Positions 44,550 through 54,325 of a DNA stretch of 64,000 bases are shown here, piece by piece (position 1 is the first letter of the stretch; every line of letters begins with the position of its first letter). The notes below the pieces were generated by a model that saw only the letters and a program-made list of their open reading frames with translations, ran no database searches and was not told the DNA's origin. The translations under genes were made by a program, and so were the position numbers. This stretch comes from Thinopyrum elongatum (taxonomy: Eukaryota > Streptophyta > Magnoliopsida > Poales > Poaceae): positions 324,305,114-324,369,113 of the forward strand of contig CM022302.1 of NCBI GenBank assembly GCA_011799875.1. Reading direction: 5' to 3'.

Positions 44550-46507
44550 GCCTCGAACCGAAGAAGAGTCTTTACCAAGGCAAGAACCAGCTCTTCCATT
44601 TGCCAATCCGTTTAGGGCTCTCGTCGTCATCGACTAGTACCGGAGGAGGCAAATCATCGAAGCCCGCTTTGACACTGGCCACGCTAACCTTGAAGACGCC
44701 ATGGGGCATCTCTCGGTTGTGCAACATGCGGTCCTTCGGCTTCACAATCATTGCCTTTCCCACGCCCACCTTCTGGCTGTTGATGTCGTACAGTAGAGTG
44801 CACGGGGTTTCGTCGGCCTGCGAAGACATGTCTGCAACGTCAAACATCCAAAAGGCAACTGAAACGGAAGACTATAGACATGCTGGTGAAGAGGGTATGA
44901 CACGTAATTACTATGAGGGTGTTGAGCTCAGCCAAAGACGAAGCCCCGCCGAGCACACCAGAGACGGACGGGCTACTATGAATAGGGGCGAGACCTTGTG
45001 CGGTTGCGTGAGCAGGTGCTAGTGGTGCGATGTTCTCTGAATTGCTCCCGACATAGCTGGGAAGGGGAAAGTCCGCTGGCCCTTTATCTGGATTGTTCTT
45101 CGTCCAATCGATAATTGCCAGAATCAAGCTGGTAATAATGGAAGATGTGAAGTCAGCCGTGACGCCAGCTACTGCTGCATTGACCGCTGCATCGACTACC
45201 TTGACCAACTCTTCTTTGGTCTTATTAACCACAATCGCGACCTTCTCATCGATGGTCTGTGGAGTAAGCAACCGTCTCTGCCTTCTTTCCTCTGGCTTCT
45301 CGTGGTAGCACGTCTTCCACGAGGCACCATCTCTGACACCGTGCACACGTCCATACGATGGCGGTTTGTCCTCCGGGACCTTTTTCAGTATGTTCAGGGC
45401 CCAGTTGAAAGGGGTGTCCCACTTGGGCCTCGCCGACAACTATGATGACTCATCACTTTCAGCTGCCTTTTGGTGCTGCTCTTTCTGAAAAAGGAACATG
45501 GATGTTTACAAATGTGACAAAACTTGTAGTCTAATTGATTGGAAGCTAATATAAGGTGCTAATATAACAATTACCAGTAGTCTCATGAACTCCCTCGTGT
45601 TCGGGTCCGTGGAAAAGAGCTTATTGATGCGGTCCCACTTGTACCGGGCCCTGATCCAGTCATGCTCCTGCGGGTCGGTGAACTCCACCAAGGGGTCTGG
45701 GATTCTATGACTTTCATGTTCGGTGTCCTCCTTGGCCCATACATGCCTCTTCCCCTTGTAACCACGGCTTCAGAGGTGGTGGGGAGGCGTGTTCCTGGCC
45801 TGGAGTGCCTTCATTTTCTCCGACCTTTTCTTGAATTCTTCTTTAGAGCAAGTCTCCTTGAATTTTTCGAAGTCCTCTTCCTTTAGTGTCAGATTTTTAG
45901 CATGAATCTTGTACCACGGTTCATTCTTCACAATCACTTTTTTCACCCTTACATTCCAGGCGGACAAGTCATTGGTGAACGTCACCATCGCCTTGTTGTT
46001 TACCTTTGTCATGGGTTCGTCGTCCCACGGATGTTTGCTTTCATCCCGGCCGGGGAACAGGAACCTATTGTCCAACTTCTTTAGGAGCATGTGGTCCATA
46101 TGTGGTTTCTTCTTTAACTTTTCGTCGTTGATGTTGGCGGTTTCCCTGAGGATGCATCCTAGTTGATTGCCGTAGCACGCGCGCGCTTCCTCCCGCGCCG
46201 TTGGCTCTAATTTCTTGGGGTGCATCGCCGTGACCACAATTTGTCCGATGCCGAGCTCATTTGATTTTCGTGTCCTCTTTGGCTTTGGTGCTTTACTGGC
46301 TACGACAGCATCGTTGCCCGTCTCAGGGGTGGTGTCGGTGCCGGTGCCAGTGCCGGTGTTGGTGTCGGTGTCGGTGTCGAGGTTGGTGCCACTGCCACCC
46401 TGCACCCACAACTGATGTTCATCCAGGTAATCAAAATAATGATTTGCTGCCTCGACGGGGTCTTCTTCGAGGCGACCAGAACCCCCGGCTTCCGCGTGGC
46501 TAGACAT
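44550..46507 (-). pseudogene. Second CACTA gene (Transposase_24-like), interrupted
   Basis: ATG 46507 (MSSHAEAGGSGRLEED). The N-terminus is acidic, with a Thr/Asp/Gly repeat encoded by a GTGTCG-type microsatellite, then KPKRTRKSN and a conserved block (ARACYGNQLGCILRET, HPWDDEPMTKVNNKA). A TGA at 45770-45772 sits where CGA fits. The reading continues (GRGMYGPRR in an overlapping frame; RARYKWDRINKLF in phase) to a likely intron 45574-45485 with GT and AG. A later exon contains ARPKWDTPFNWALNILKK and EEERRQRRLLTPQTIDEK-like sequence, followed by TAG codons and a C-terminal block CTLLYDINSQKVGVGKAM near 44770. Such proteins accompany TNP2 in plant CACTA elements and are thought to bind element ends. 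It stops at the LTR of E. Confidence 0.68.
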
Positions 46508-46919
46508 GTTTCCTATTCAACAATTGTAAATAAAAGATATAATGAAGAGAAAAAAGGGGCCTATATTTGGTCGGAATGTTGATTCATTACCCTTTTGGCA
46601 AATCCCGGGCACTCGATATATCCTAGTTTCTAGCACAAGTCATGCCGAAATTCACGGAAATTTTTGGCATGACCTTTGCTAAAAAGTGGACATATGGAGC
46701 GCCTAAAATTTGTTGGAACGGAATTGATTCAACATTCCGACAAAATAAAGGCCACTCGGATATTCTTCGAAGATTGTCCATTCAACCAACGTTAATCATA
46801 TCATATTCAACAATTGTAATAAAAGATATAATCAACAATAATGGAATATGCAAATGAACATCAATGACATATATCATATAACATCAATCTTGTTTTGTTT
46901 ATATAGCAACAATTACTTT
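46508..46919. other. AT-rich upstream region of second CACTA gene
   Basis: No gene seen. Short direct repeats of the phrase TCAACAATTGTAA (about 46516 and 46808). Confidence 0.5.
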
Positions 46920-47500
46920 GACCAAGTTTTTTGTTTATAGCTAAATGCCATAGCTACTGTTTTTTATTTATAGCTAAATGCTATTGTTTTTTGTTTATAG
47001 CTAATTTATAGCTAAATGCTACTGTTCTTTATAGCTAAATGCTACTTTTTTTTATTTATAGCTAAATGCTACTGTTTTTTTATTTATAGCTAAATGCCCT
47101 AGCTAATTTCCTAAAAAAATTGCTAAAAATGCCCTAGCTAAATGCTACTGTATTTATTTAAAGCTAGGCATTTTCATAAAAAATTGCCCTAGCTAATTTC
47201 CTAATTTGTTTTGCTAAAAATGCCCTAGCTAAATGCTACTGTTTTTTATTTAAAGCTAGGCATTTTCATAAAAATTTGCCCTAGCTAATTTCCTATTTTT
47301 TTTCCTAATTAGCTACCGCCCTAAACAAATTTGCCCTAGCTAAATTTGTGAAACAAATGTGCTAATTAGCTACTGGATTAGCTAATTAGCTAAATTTGCT
47401 AATTAGCTAATGCATTAGCTTCCGTCCTAAACAAATTTGCTAAATTTTCCCTAGCTAATGCCCTAGCTAATTTCCTAAACAAATTTTCTAATTTTTTTTC
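46920..47500. repeat. AT-rich array of TAGCTAAATGCTACTG units
   Basis: Irregular tandem array built from TTTATAGCTAAATGCTACTG and CCCTAGCTAATTTCCTAA blocks, with runs of T and A. Units vary in length. Arrays of this kind are common inside or near the ends of plant CACTA elements. Confidence 0.75.
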
Positions 47501-47614
47501 CTAAATGCTAAAAAAAATCCTACTGTCCTAAACAAATCTAGGGTTCATATGAACATCATCACAGCAGCAACATATATATGACTATAGACATGCTAGGGTT
47601 CATCACAGCAGAGA

Positions 47615-47620
<6 letters not shown>

Positions 47621-47650
<30 letters not shown>
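47621..47650. repeat. GA dinucleotide microsatellite
   Basis: About 14 GA repeats, next to a purine-rich stretch. Confidence 0.85.
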
Positions 47651-47651
<1 letters not shown>

Positions 47652-47679
47652 GGCGGGGGAGAGGAGAGGGATAGCCTTA

Positions 47680-47940
47680 CGGTCGGCGGTGGCGAGGGCG
47701 GGCAAGGGCTCAGGCGGCGGCGGACGAGGGCGGGCTCGGGCGGCGGTGGCGAGGTCGAGGGTGGGCAGGGGAGAGGGCGGCGGCGGTGATGAGGTTGAGG
47801 GCGGCCTCGGCGGTGCTGGTGAGGTCGAGGGCGGGCTCGGGCGACGGCTGGCGTCGAGGTTGAGGGCGGGCAGGGGTGGTGACCGGCGTCGAGGTCGAGG
47901 GCGGGCAGGGTGACGGCGGCGATAGAGGAGTAGGGGAGAG
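47680..47940. repeat. GC-rich minisatellite
   Basis: Imperfect repeats of GAGGTCGAGGGCGGGC and related blocks. They create long Pro- or Arg/Gly-rich open frames on both strands that I do not accept as genes. Confidence 0.65.
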
Positions 47941-48000
47941 GTGGGAGGGGGGAAGGACATGGCAAAATTTTGAGCCCGCGCGGCCGGGGTTAACTAAAAA

Positions 48001-48079
48001 TAGCAGTAGTTCTAGATTAGGACCTAGTGCTATAGCTAACTTAGCTATAGCGTTGTGTCCTAATCCAGTGCTACTGCTA
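48001..48079. repeat. Foldback unit 1 (79 bp)
   Basis: Starts TAGCAGTAG and ends CTACTGCTA, with inner matching arms (GATTAGGACC with GTCCTAATC; AGCTAAC with TTAGCT). It is an almost complete palindrome. Similar to subterminal repeats known from grass CACTA elements. Confidence 0.75.
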
Positions 48080-48119
48080 ACTATTCCAATTTTTAGTTTT
48101 TTTAATTCTAAAATACACA

Positions 48120-48198
48120 TAGCAGTAGCGCTGGATTAGGGACCAGCGCGATAGCTAAGTTAGCAATAGCACTGGGTCCTAATCCAGTGCTATTGCTA
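48120..48198. repeat. Foldback unit 2 (79 bp)
   Basis: Second copy of the same palindrome, also 79 bp, 40 bp downstream of unit 1, with scattered differences. Confidence 0.75.
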
Positions 48199-48510
48199 TT
48201 TTTCTTTTCTTTTTATTATTTTCCTTTTCCAATTTTTAGTTTTCTTTTCTATTTATTATTTTCCTATCCTTTGCTGTTTACTTTTATTTTTCTTTTGTAT
48301 TGCTTTCTCCCTTCTGTTTTTATTTTTTGTTTTTCTCCCGACAGCCTCGCACGCAGTCAACGAGAACGTCTCCCTCCCACACTGCGCGAATATCACCGGA
48401 ACCATGCAAGTGGTGGTAATTGAAGGGGATACGATGTATACATCATTTGACCGATAACAGTTACTTAAGTGCGTACACAAAATAGATACATATATATAAA
48501 TGATGGTTTC

Positions 48511-50361
48511 TCAGCTGTGTCGACGATGTTTCACATTGAGCTTCTTCCCTTTCTTGTTCGTTGTCGAATAATTGAGCCCCTCGTTGTGACTTTTCCGGCA
48601 CCATGGAGTACGAACTTTCTTAGGTAATGTAGTCTTGATTCTTCTTTTCACGTATGCTTCATCGTCATCATCATGTTCCCTCATCGGTTGTCATACTAGT
48701 CGTAGTCTTCCTCGTTGGCGACTCCTCAGGACAACACGGCTGGGATTGGTCGGGTCAGTTATGAAGAAGTATTGTGGCACGTGCTTAGCGTGTACCCATG
48801 GCTCAGTTCTGGCGATGACGTTAGAGTTCACGGTAGCGCTCTTCGCGTCGGGTATAGACATGGTAGTGAAATACTTGTTTTCTCTTACGACGGCCTTAGC
48901 CCATCTGACACGGAAGATCGTCGCATCATGCATTCCAGCGTAGTAAAGCTCCCAGATCTCTTCGACCCTTCCGTAGAATCTTTCAGTTGTGTCATTGGCA
49001 TCGGTCACGCATTCAATCGTCACCCCTGAGCTCTGGTAATCACTGTCCATGTCTTTGGCCTCCGTGTAGAACATGTACCCGTTGATATCGTATGCCTGAT
49101 AGGTCGCAAGTTTGGGCGTTGGGCCATGTGCTAAGGCGTATATGAGAAATCCGTCTGAACTGCACTCTTCCGGGGGATTAGCAAGAACTTGCTCTTTGAA
49201 CCAATGCAAGAAAGTGGCGTTGTGCTCTACAGTAACTTCGTCGTCCGTCTTGCGCATCTCCTGATCATGGTACTTCTTTGTGATGGTTTCTTTGTGCAGT
49301 GTCACATAATCATCTACCACATCTATGTGTTGTAGCACTACTAAGTTAGCCATGTCAAAGTCATTCCGTCGATCCGAGTAGTCCACATGCAATTCCCTCC
49401 GGCCGTTGTTGTGACCTTCTCCTCCGAGACTTCCCATGGTGCTTCTTGACGGGCAAACCAACAACAGGGTCTCTGCCGCCTATATAATTCTCGCAAAAGG
49501 AGATGCACTCTTGGGTCAGATACCCCTGGATGATGCTCCCGTTAGGACGGGACATATTACGAACGAATCCTTTGATGACACGGCATCATGCTGTGAAGGA
49601 ATGTCGGCCCGAGGTCGATGATGTTGTCCACGATGTGGACACACAGATGCACCATGACTTCAAATAACGCGGGCCAGAAGTACATCTCAAGCTCACATAG
49701 TATGACAACGATCTCTTCATGTAGCCTTCGGAGCTGCTTCACACTGATTGACTTTCGAGAGATAACATCGAAGAAGTTGTAGAGACCAGTAAGCGTGTCA
49801 CGGATGTGCTCGTCCATTATCCCTCAAATGGCAACTGGGAGTATCTGCGTCATCATCACGTGACAGTCATGAGACTTCATCCCGCTGAACCTTTTCTTCT
49901 TGGTGTCTAGAAATCTGCTTATCTTCCCACAGTAACCGGAACTGACTTTGATTCCCGTAAGGCACTTGATGAATTGATCGATCACCTTCTCACCTAAGGT
50001 TAAGCAAGAAGGGGGGCAATAATTCTCCTCCTTCTTGTTAACTTTTCTGCCCCTTTCCCTGACCTCCATCTCCGTCTCCGTCTCCTCCGTCGACTTTTTA
50101 CGGGACGGCATGTGGAGATCTCTCCTGATCTCCAAATCTTCCAAGTCTTTCCTTGCCTTTGGCCCATCCTTGGTCTTCTCTGGCATGTTCATCAGTGTGC
50201 CAAGCAAGCTCTCGAGGACATTCTTCGTGATATGCATTTGATCAAGGCAATGAGGCGTGTCGTGATTGGGCCAATACTCCAAGTCCCAGAAAACAGACCT
50301 CATTTTCCATACCTTCAGCAGTGGCTCAGGTGCCTTTTTCATCTTTCCCGGCGCGGGGCAC
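48511..50361 (-). pseudogene. TNP2-like CACTA transposase, 3' part
   Basis: Open into the LTR of D at its upstream end, so the N-terminal part is cut off by that insertion. First segment (50342-49824): FWDLEYWPNHDTPHCLDQMH, KSHDCHVMMTQILPVA, typical of the TNP2 domain. TGA at 49824-49826 stands where CGA (RGIMDEHIR) is expected, and the frame continues (49817-49557) with FDVISRKSISVKQL and HLCVHIVDNI. A frameshift near 49590 leads to NMSRPNGSIIQGYLTQECIS and GRRELHVDYSDRR, then a DUF4216-like block (LATYQAYDINGYMFYTEAKD, YGRVEEIWELYY) open to 48691. After one more shift the tail (KLNVKHRRHS) ends at 48511. TNP2 proteins cut and join CACTA ends. This copy is inactive. Confidence 0.82.
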
Positions 50362-50577
50362 TGTCGGTGTACTAGAATAGGGGTACCCTAGTACCCCGTA
50401 CTTGTGCACGGGCAGTAGCAGCATCCCGCGGCAAGGCTTACGGGAGGACAGCCAGAGAGAAGCTCAAGATTATTAAGCCATTCAAGAACAAAGTATACAA
50501 AGCAAGAGTCAAGGCCCCGGCAAGAGGAGCTTGCCGGGAGGGACAGCTGAGGCCCAGCCTGAGGTTTGCTGTAGCAG

Positions 50578-50752
50578 AGTACTTGCCGCGGCAAGGTACT
50601 TGCCCCGGCAAGTCATTGGCCGTGGCAAGGTATTGGCTGCGGCAAGATAGCAGCCGCGGCAAGGTACTTGCCCTGGCAAGTTACCTTGCGCGGCAAGCTA
50701 TTGGTTGCGGCAAGCTGTCAGGTGCGGCAAGGTCTTGCCACGGCAAGTGTTA
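50578..50752 (+). repeat. Cluster of CTTGCC/GGCAAG short repeats in D LTR
   Basis: About ten imperfect copies of a palindromic unit such as CTTGCCGCGGCAAG, separated by phrases like GTATTGG and GTACTTG. The 3' LTR copy lacks one unit of about 18 bp, so the array changes length. Confidence 0.8.
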
Positions 50753-51071
50753 CTGTACCATTGTGCTACTGTGCTGCTCCGGTGCCTCTGCCAGCGTGGC
50801 GCTCTGGGTCCTTCCAAGCGTGTGTGGCAGGGCACTGTGTAGACGGCGGTACTCTGTAGCTAGCGGTGCAGGAGCAGGTGGGATAGGCTTTTCCCACGTC
50901 CAAGACGTCCGGGTACATGTATCTGGACAGCTAAGGCATGGGCATTTAATGCCCTTGTCCCCTGCCGTCAGTGGTAGGTAGGACATGTCATCCTAGTAAT
51001 AATGGCCTTACTGTAGCAACTTTCCACCTCTACCTTTACTGTTTGCCACCTGTTGGTGACCCCTTTGTGCA

Positions 51072-51080
51072 TATAAAAGG
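51072..51080 (+). promoter_or_regulatory. TATA box of D LTR
   Basis: TATAAAAGG, conserved in the 3' LTR (from 63951) and in the LTRs of B and C. About 300 bases before the LTR end, a normal place for the U3/R promoter. Confidence 0.7.
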
Positions 51081-51374
51081 AGGCCCATAGGCAACATGGA
51101 AGGGAGAGGAACTGGGAGATTGAGAACTCTAGTATTGTACGCAGCTACTCTATACTGTAGCGCTCCTGGAGCTAGAACAATCATCCAGATAATAAACCAA
51201 AAAGCAGGAGTAGGGTTTTACGCATCCGTGCGGCCCGAACCTGGGTAAATCTCTCTCGTGCGCTGTCGTGTTATTCGCTAGATGTGCTCTTCGTGCGACC
51301 GTCTCTCCCTGCCGAACGTAAAGGGGTCCTTCCCTGGGTCCCATAGGTGATCGCGGATTCGTCCCCGTCATCTT

Positions 51375-51393
51375 TGGCGCGCCAGGTAGGGGG
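51375..51393 (+). promoter_or_regulatory. Primer-binding site of D
   Basis: TGGCGCGCCAGGTAGGGGG, four bases after the LTR, identical to C. tRNA not identified. Confidence 0.78.
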
Positions 51394-51454
51394 AGAGGTT
51401 GTGTGAACCTAATCTAGCGATTTGCGCGTTAGTTTTTGGGCCATCCTCCGCCTT

Positions 51455-54325
51455 ATGGCTCCAAAAAAGAAGACTTCGGCCATCGGTGCGTCTACGTCCA
51501 ACCCGCCTGCTCCCATGCAGGAGGGTGCCGACGTGATTGCGGCTGCTGGAGGGACTGGAGAGCAAGAGCTCCCATTACCTCCACCTGTCCAAAACCGGGC
51601 CAGCAACGCCAATCTTGGCGCTGCTGGGTCTGGGAACGCAGCGCTGCTCACTGCTGCTGGCCCTGCAAGCTCCAGAAACGGTGCTGCGCGTTCTGGAACG
51701 CCTGCGCCGGTTCAGACGCCGCGGCCTTCGCAAGAAGCCCGTGACAGGCAGCGTCCTGACGCCCCAGGTGCCAGGCGCTCCCTGGATAATGAACTTGCGC
51801 ATCGATCTCGAGATGCGCGGGGTCACCATACGCATCAACACGTTGGCGGGGTCGAGGTGCGTTCGCCTGGGCGTGGAGATGCTCCTTCTAACACTGTTAG
51901 GAGTAAGAGCATCCCACAGTCCTCACGCCACTCGATACCTCCCTCACCAGCAGAAGCGTTGGCGCGTGCGCAGCTGCTCCTGAACTTCCCTCCACCAGCA
52001 GATAAGCTTGATGCGTGGAGGGCAACCATTCAGAGCCTTCTCAGCTTCGCTGATGCCGACCCGGTGCGCGCGGCCGACAAGAGAACTGGTGACAATGCTG
52101 TCACCAACAAGAATGGCGAGGGGGCAACAACCATACACTCCCCGCCCAGACGGCCTCGGTCGCCGACACGTCGAAACGACGCCCGTGGCGATGATTCCAC
52201 GGCGTCGTCTGACCCGCGAGCTCGTCGTGACCAGCGCCTCATTCTTCAGGAACGTAGAGGAGAAGACGCTCGTACCACTATCGAGCGAAGGAGAGAAGCG
52301 CATCGTCAGTCCGACAGACGCGCAGGGCCCGCTGTTGACATGCATGCGCCAGGGGATCCTGGCGACTTGCCATACGCGGTAAGTTGTCCAGCGTTCACCC
52401 GTGAGCTGCGGCAGGTCCAGTGGCCCAACCGCAAGGCTTTCAAGCCTGACGTGCCGGAGAAGTATGATGGCAAGACACACCCGTCGGAGTTCCTCATCAT
52501 TTACACCATTGCGGTGCAAGCTGCCGGGGGACGAGACGACAAGATTCTTGCTAACTACTTCCTGCTCGTGTTAAAGCGCAACGTCGTCTCATGGCTCATG
52601 CACTTGCCGGAGAACTCCATTTCTTCATGGGCGGACCTGTGCCATCAGTTTGTTGGTGCCTTTACTGGCGGTCATCAACCTCATGGCCAGGAGAGTGATC
52701 TTCATCTCATCCCCCAGAAGGAAGGAGAGCCCCTGCGCAAATACATTCAAAGGTTCAGCCGCGTACAGTACAACATCCCAGATGTTCACCCCGCTGCGGT
52801 TATTAGCGCGTTCCATCAGAACGTGCGTAACCGCAAGATGCGGGAGGAAATGGCGATGACCAAGGTCAGAGACATTGGCCAGCTATATGCTCTCGCCGAC
52901 AAGTGTGCGCATGCTGAAGAGGGAAGGAAACTTCCCGGTGAAGGTGTTGGCGCAGGGGGGAGCTCTGACAGCGAAGGTACTGCCCCGGCAAAGAAGGGCT
53001 GGCGGCGGAACAACAGGAAGAAAAAGGGCAAAGCCGTGCTTGCCGTCGAACAGTCCAGCGGCAACGGCAGCGCCAACAAGGCCAAAGTCGAGGTCTCCGG
53101 CAAGGAGATTGCCGCGTGCGCCAACTGTCAGGCCTTGGCAGCTGCCGACAAGCAGGACGGCTCCGACAAGCAATATTGCAAGATCCACCGCACCAAGGGA
53201 CACGATCTCTAGAACTGCCGATGAGTCGAGCAGCTTGTCGAGCAGCAGAAAGCTGAGTATGAGAGGCGCGACAAGGAGAAGGCCCCAGAAGGTGCTGGCG
53301 GGTCCGGCAAGAAGCGCACTGCCCGAGGAGGGCGTCGCGGCAAGGCCAAGCAGCAGCAGAGAGACCGGCCTCCTCATGGCCGCGACAAAGATGATGATGA
53401 TGATGATCTAAATGATGAAGAATCCAGTGAGCACGAATTTCAGAAAGCCGCAGAAGTCTTGTGTGTTGACGGTGGTGCTTCGTTGCATTCTTCTCACCGC
53501 CAACTTAAACAGTGGGCGCGAGAGATCAATGCGGTGGAACCATCTGTTGACGCCAGAAAGCTTCTGAAGTGGTCCGACACGCCTATCGTCATTGACATTG
53601 AGGACCACCCTGACCGCACAACGGCGGTCGGGTGCTTGCCGATGTTGGTTTCACCAACGATCCACAACCTCAAGGTCACGAAGATGTTAGTTGACGGTGG
53701 GGCCGGCTTGAATCTGATTTCGCTCGCTGTGCTCCGGAAACTTCAAATCCCTGACGGCGAGCTTGAGGAAACTGGTACTTTCCAAGGAGTCAATCCAGGA
53801 AGGAGCAAGCCGAAAGGGAAGATCACGCTGCCAGTGACATTTGGCGGCGAGCTGAACTACCGGACCGAGAAGGTCACCTTTGACGTTGTCGATATTCCAT
53901 TGTCTTATAATGGGATACTTGGCCGTCCAGCGCTCGCCAAGTTCATGGCAGCCTCTCATTATGCCTACAACGTGTTGAAGATGCCAGGCCCAGTAAGTGT
54001 TATCATAGTTCCCTGCGATAAGAAGGATGCACTTATTTGCGCCGACAAGATCTACCGGGAAGCAGCTGCCGCAACTGCCGCCAAGGCACTTGCCGCTGAA
54101 GCTCCCGGGGGGAAGAACAAGAGGAAGTCCGGCAAGAGCTCCTGTGCCCACTCCGGCAAGCGCACCTCTTCGGAGTGCTGCGCTGCCGTCGAGGACGCAC
54201 CAGAGAGCTCCACCGGCAAGTGCAAGAAGAACAAAGCCGCTCCGCCGGCGACAAAGAAGGTGCCCGCCAAGGAGGACGGCACTGGTGGTTCCTTCACCAT
54301 CAGTGCCACACTTGACAACAAATAG
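51455..54325 (+). pseudogene. Gag-protease of D (two nonsense codons)
   Basis: ATG 51455 (MAPKKKTSAIGAS), preferred over the in-frame 51422 because B and C start at the matching MPPKKK/MPPRKK. The order is a disordered N-terminus, a capsid-like domain from about 52420 (QVQWPNRKAFKPDVPEKYDG), zinc knuckle CKIHRTKGHDL-NC, a Lys/Asp-rich stretch, then protease MLVDGGAGLNLIS (near 53686). TAG 53210-53212 falls inside the knuckle (CAG expected) and TGA 53222-53224 follows four codons later; the frame is otherwise open to the shared TAG at 54323-54325. The knuckle has His in place of the second Cys, as in B and C, so this is a family trait. Confidence 0.85.
54323..54325 (+). other. Conserved TAG between gag-protease and pol (D)
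   Basis: AAA TAG GAA AGC, in frame with RT (54326 onward), as in B and C. Confidence 0.75.

Larger units (their letters stand above)
44545..50361 (-). mobile_element. CACTA (En/Spm, TNP2-type) transposon fragment
   Basis: Two gene remnants on the minus strand, in the usual CACTA order: TNP2-like transposase (50361 to 48511), then the second gene (46507 to about 44550). Between them is about 2 kb of AT-rich, microsatellite and foldback sequence. The 5' end is cut by element D and the 3' end by the LTR of E. The CACTA terminal repeats themselves are not in the window. Confidence 0.8.
50362..51370 (+). repeat. 5' LTR of element D (1,009 bp)
   Basis: Starts TGTCGGTGTACTAG and ends CCCCGTCA, four bases before the primer site. 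Contains the TTGCCGCGGCAAG cluster, a TATAAAAGG box and an AATAAA at 51191-51196. The first 743 bases are repeated at 63258-64000. Confidence 0.92.

Noticed and set aside
47559..47965. Pro-rich protein of about 130 codons on the minus strand
   Set aside because: Low-complexity translation of a GC minisatellite and a GA microsatellite; it overlaps equally long frames in other phases.
50578..50752. CRISPR-like array
   Set aside because: Units are short, palindromic and irregular, without unique spacers of constant length, and lie in a plant LTR.
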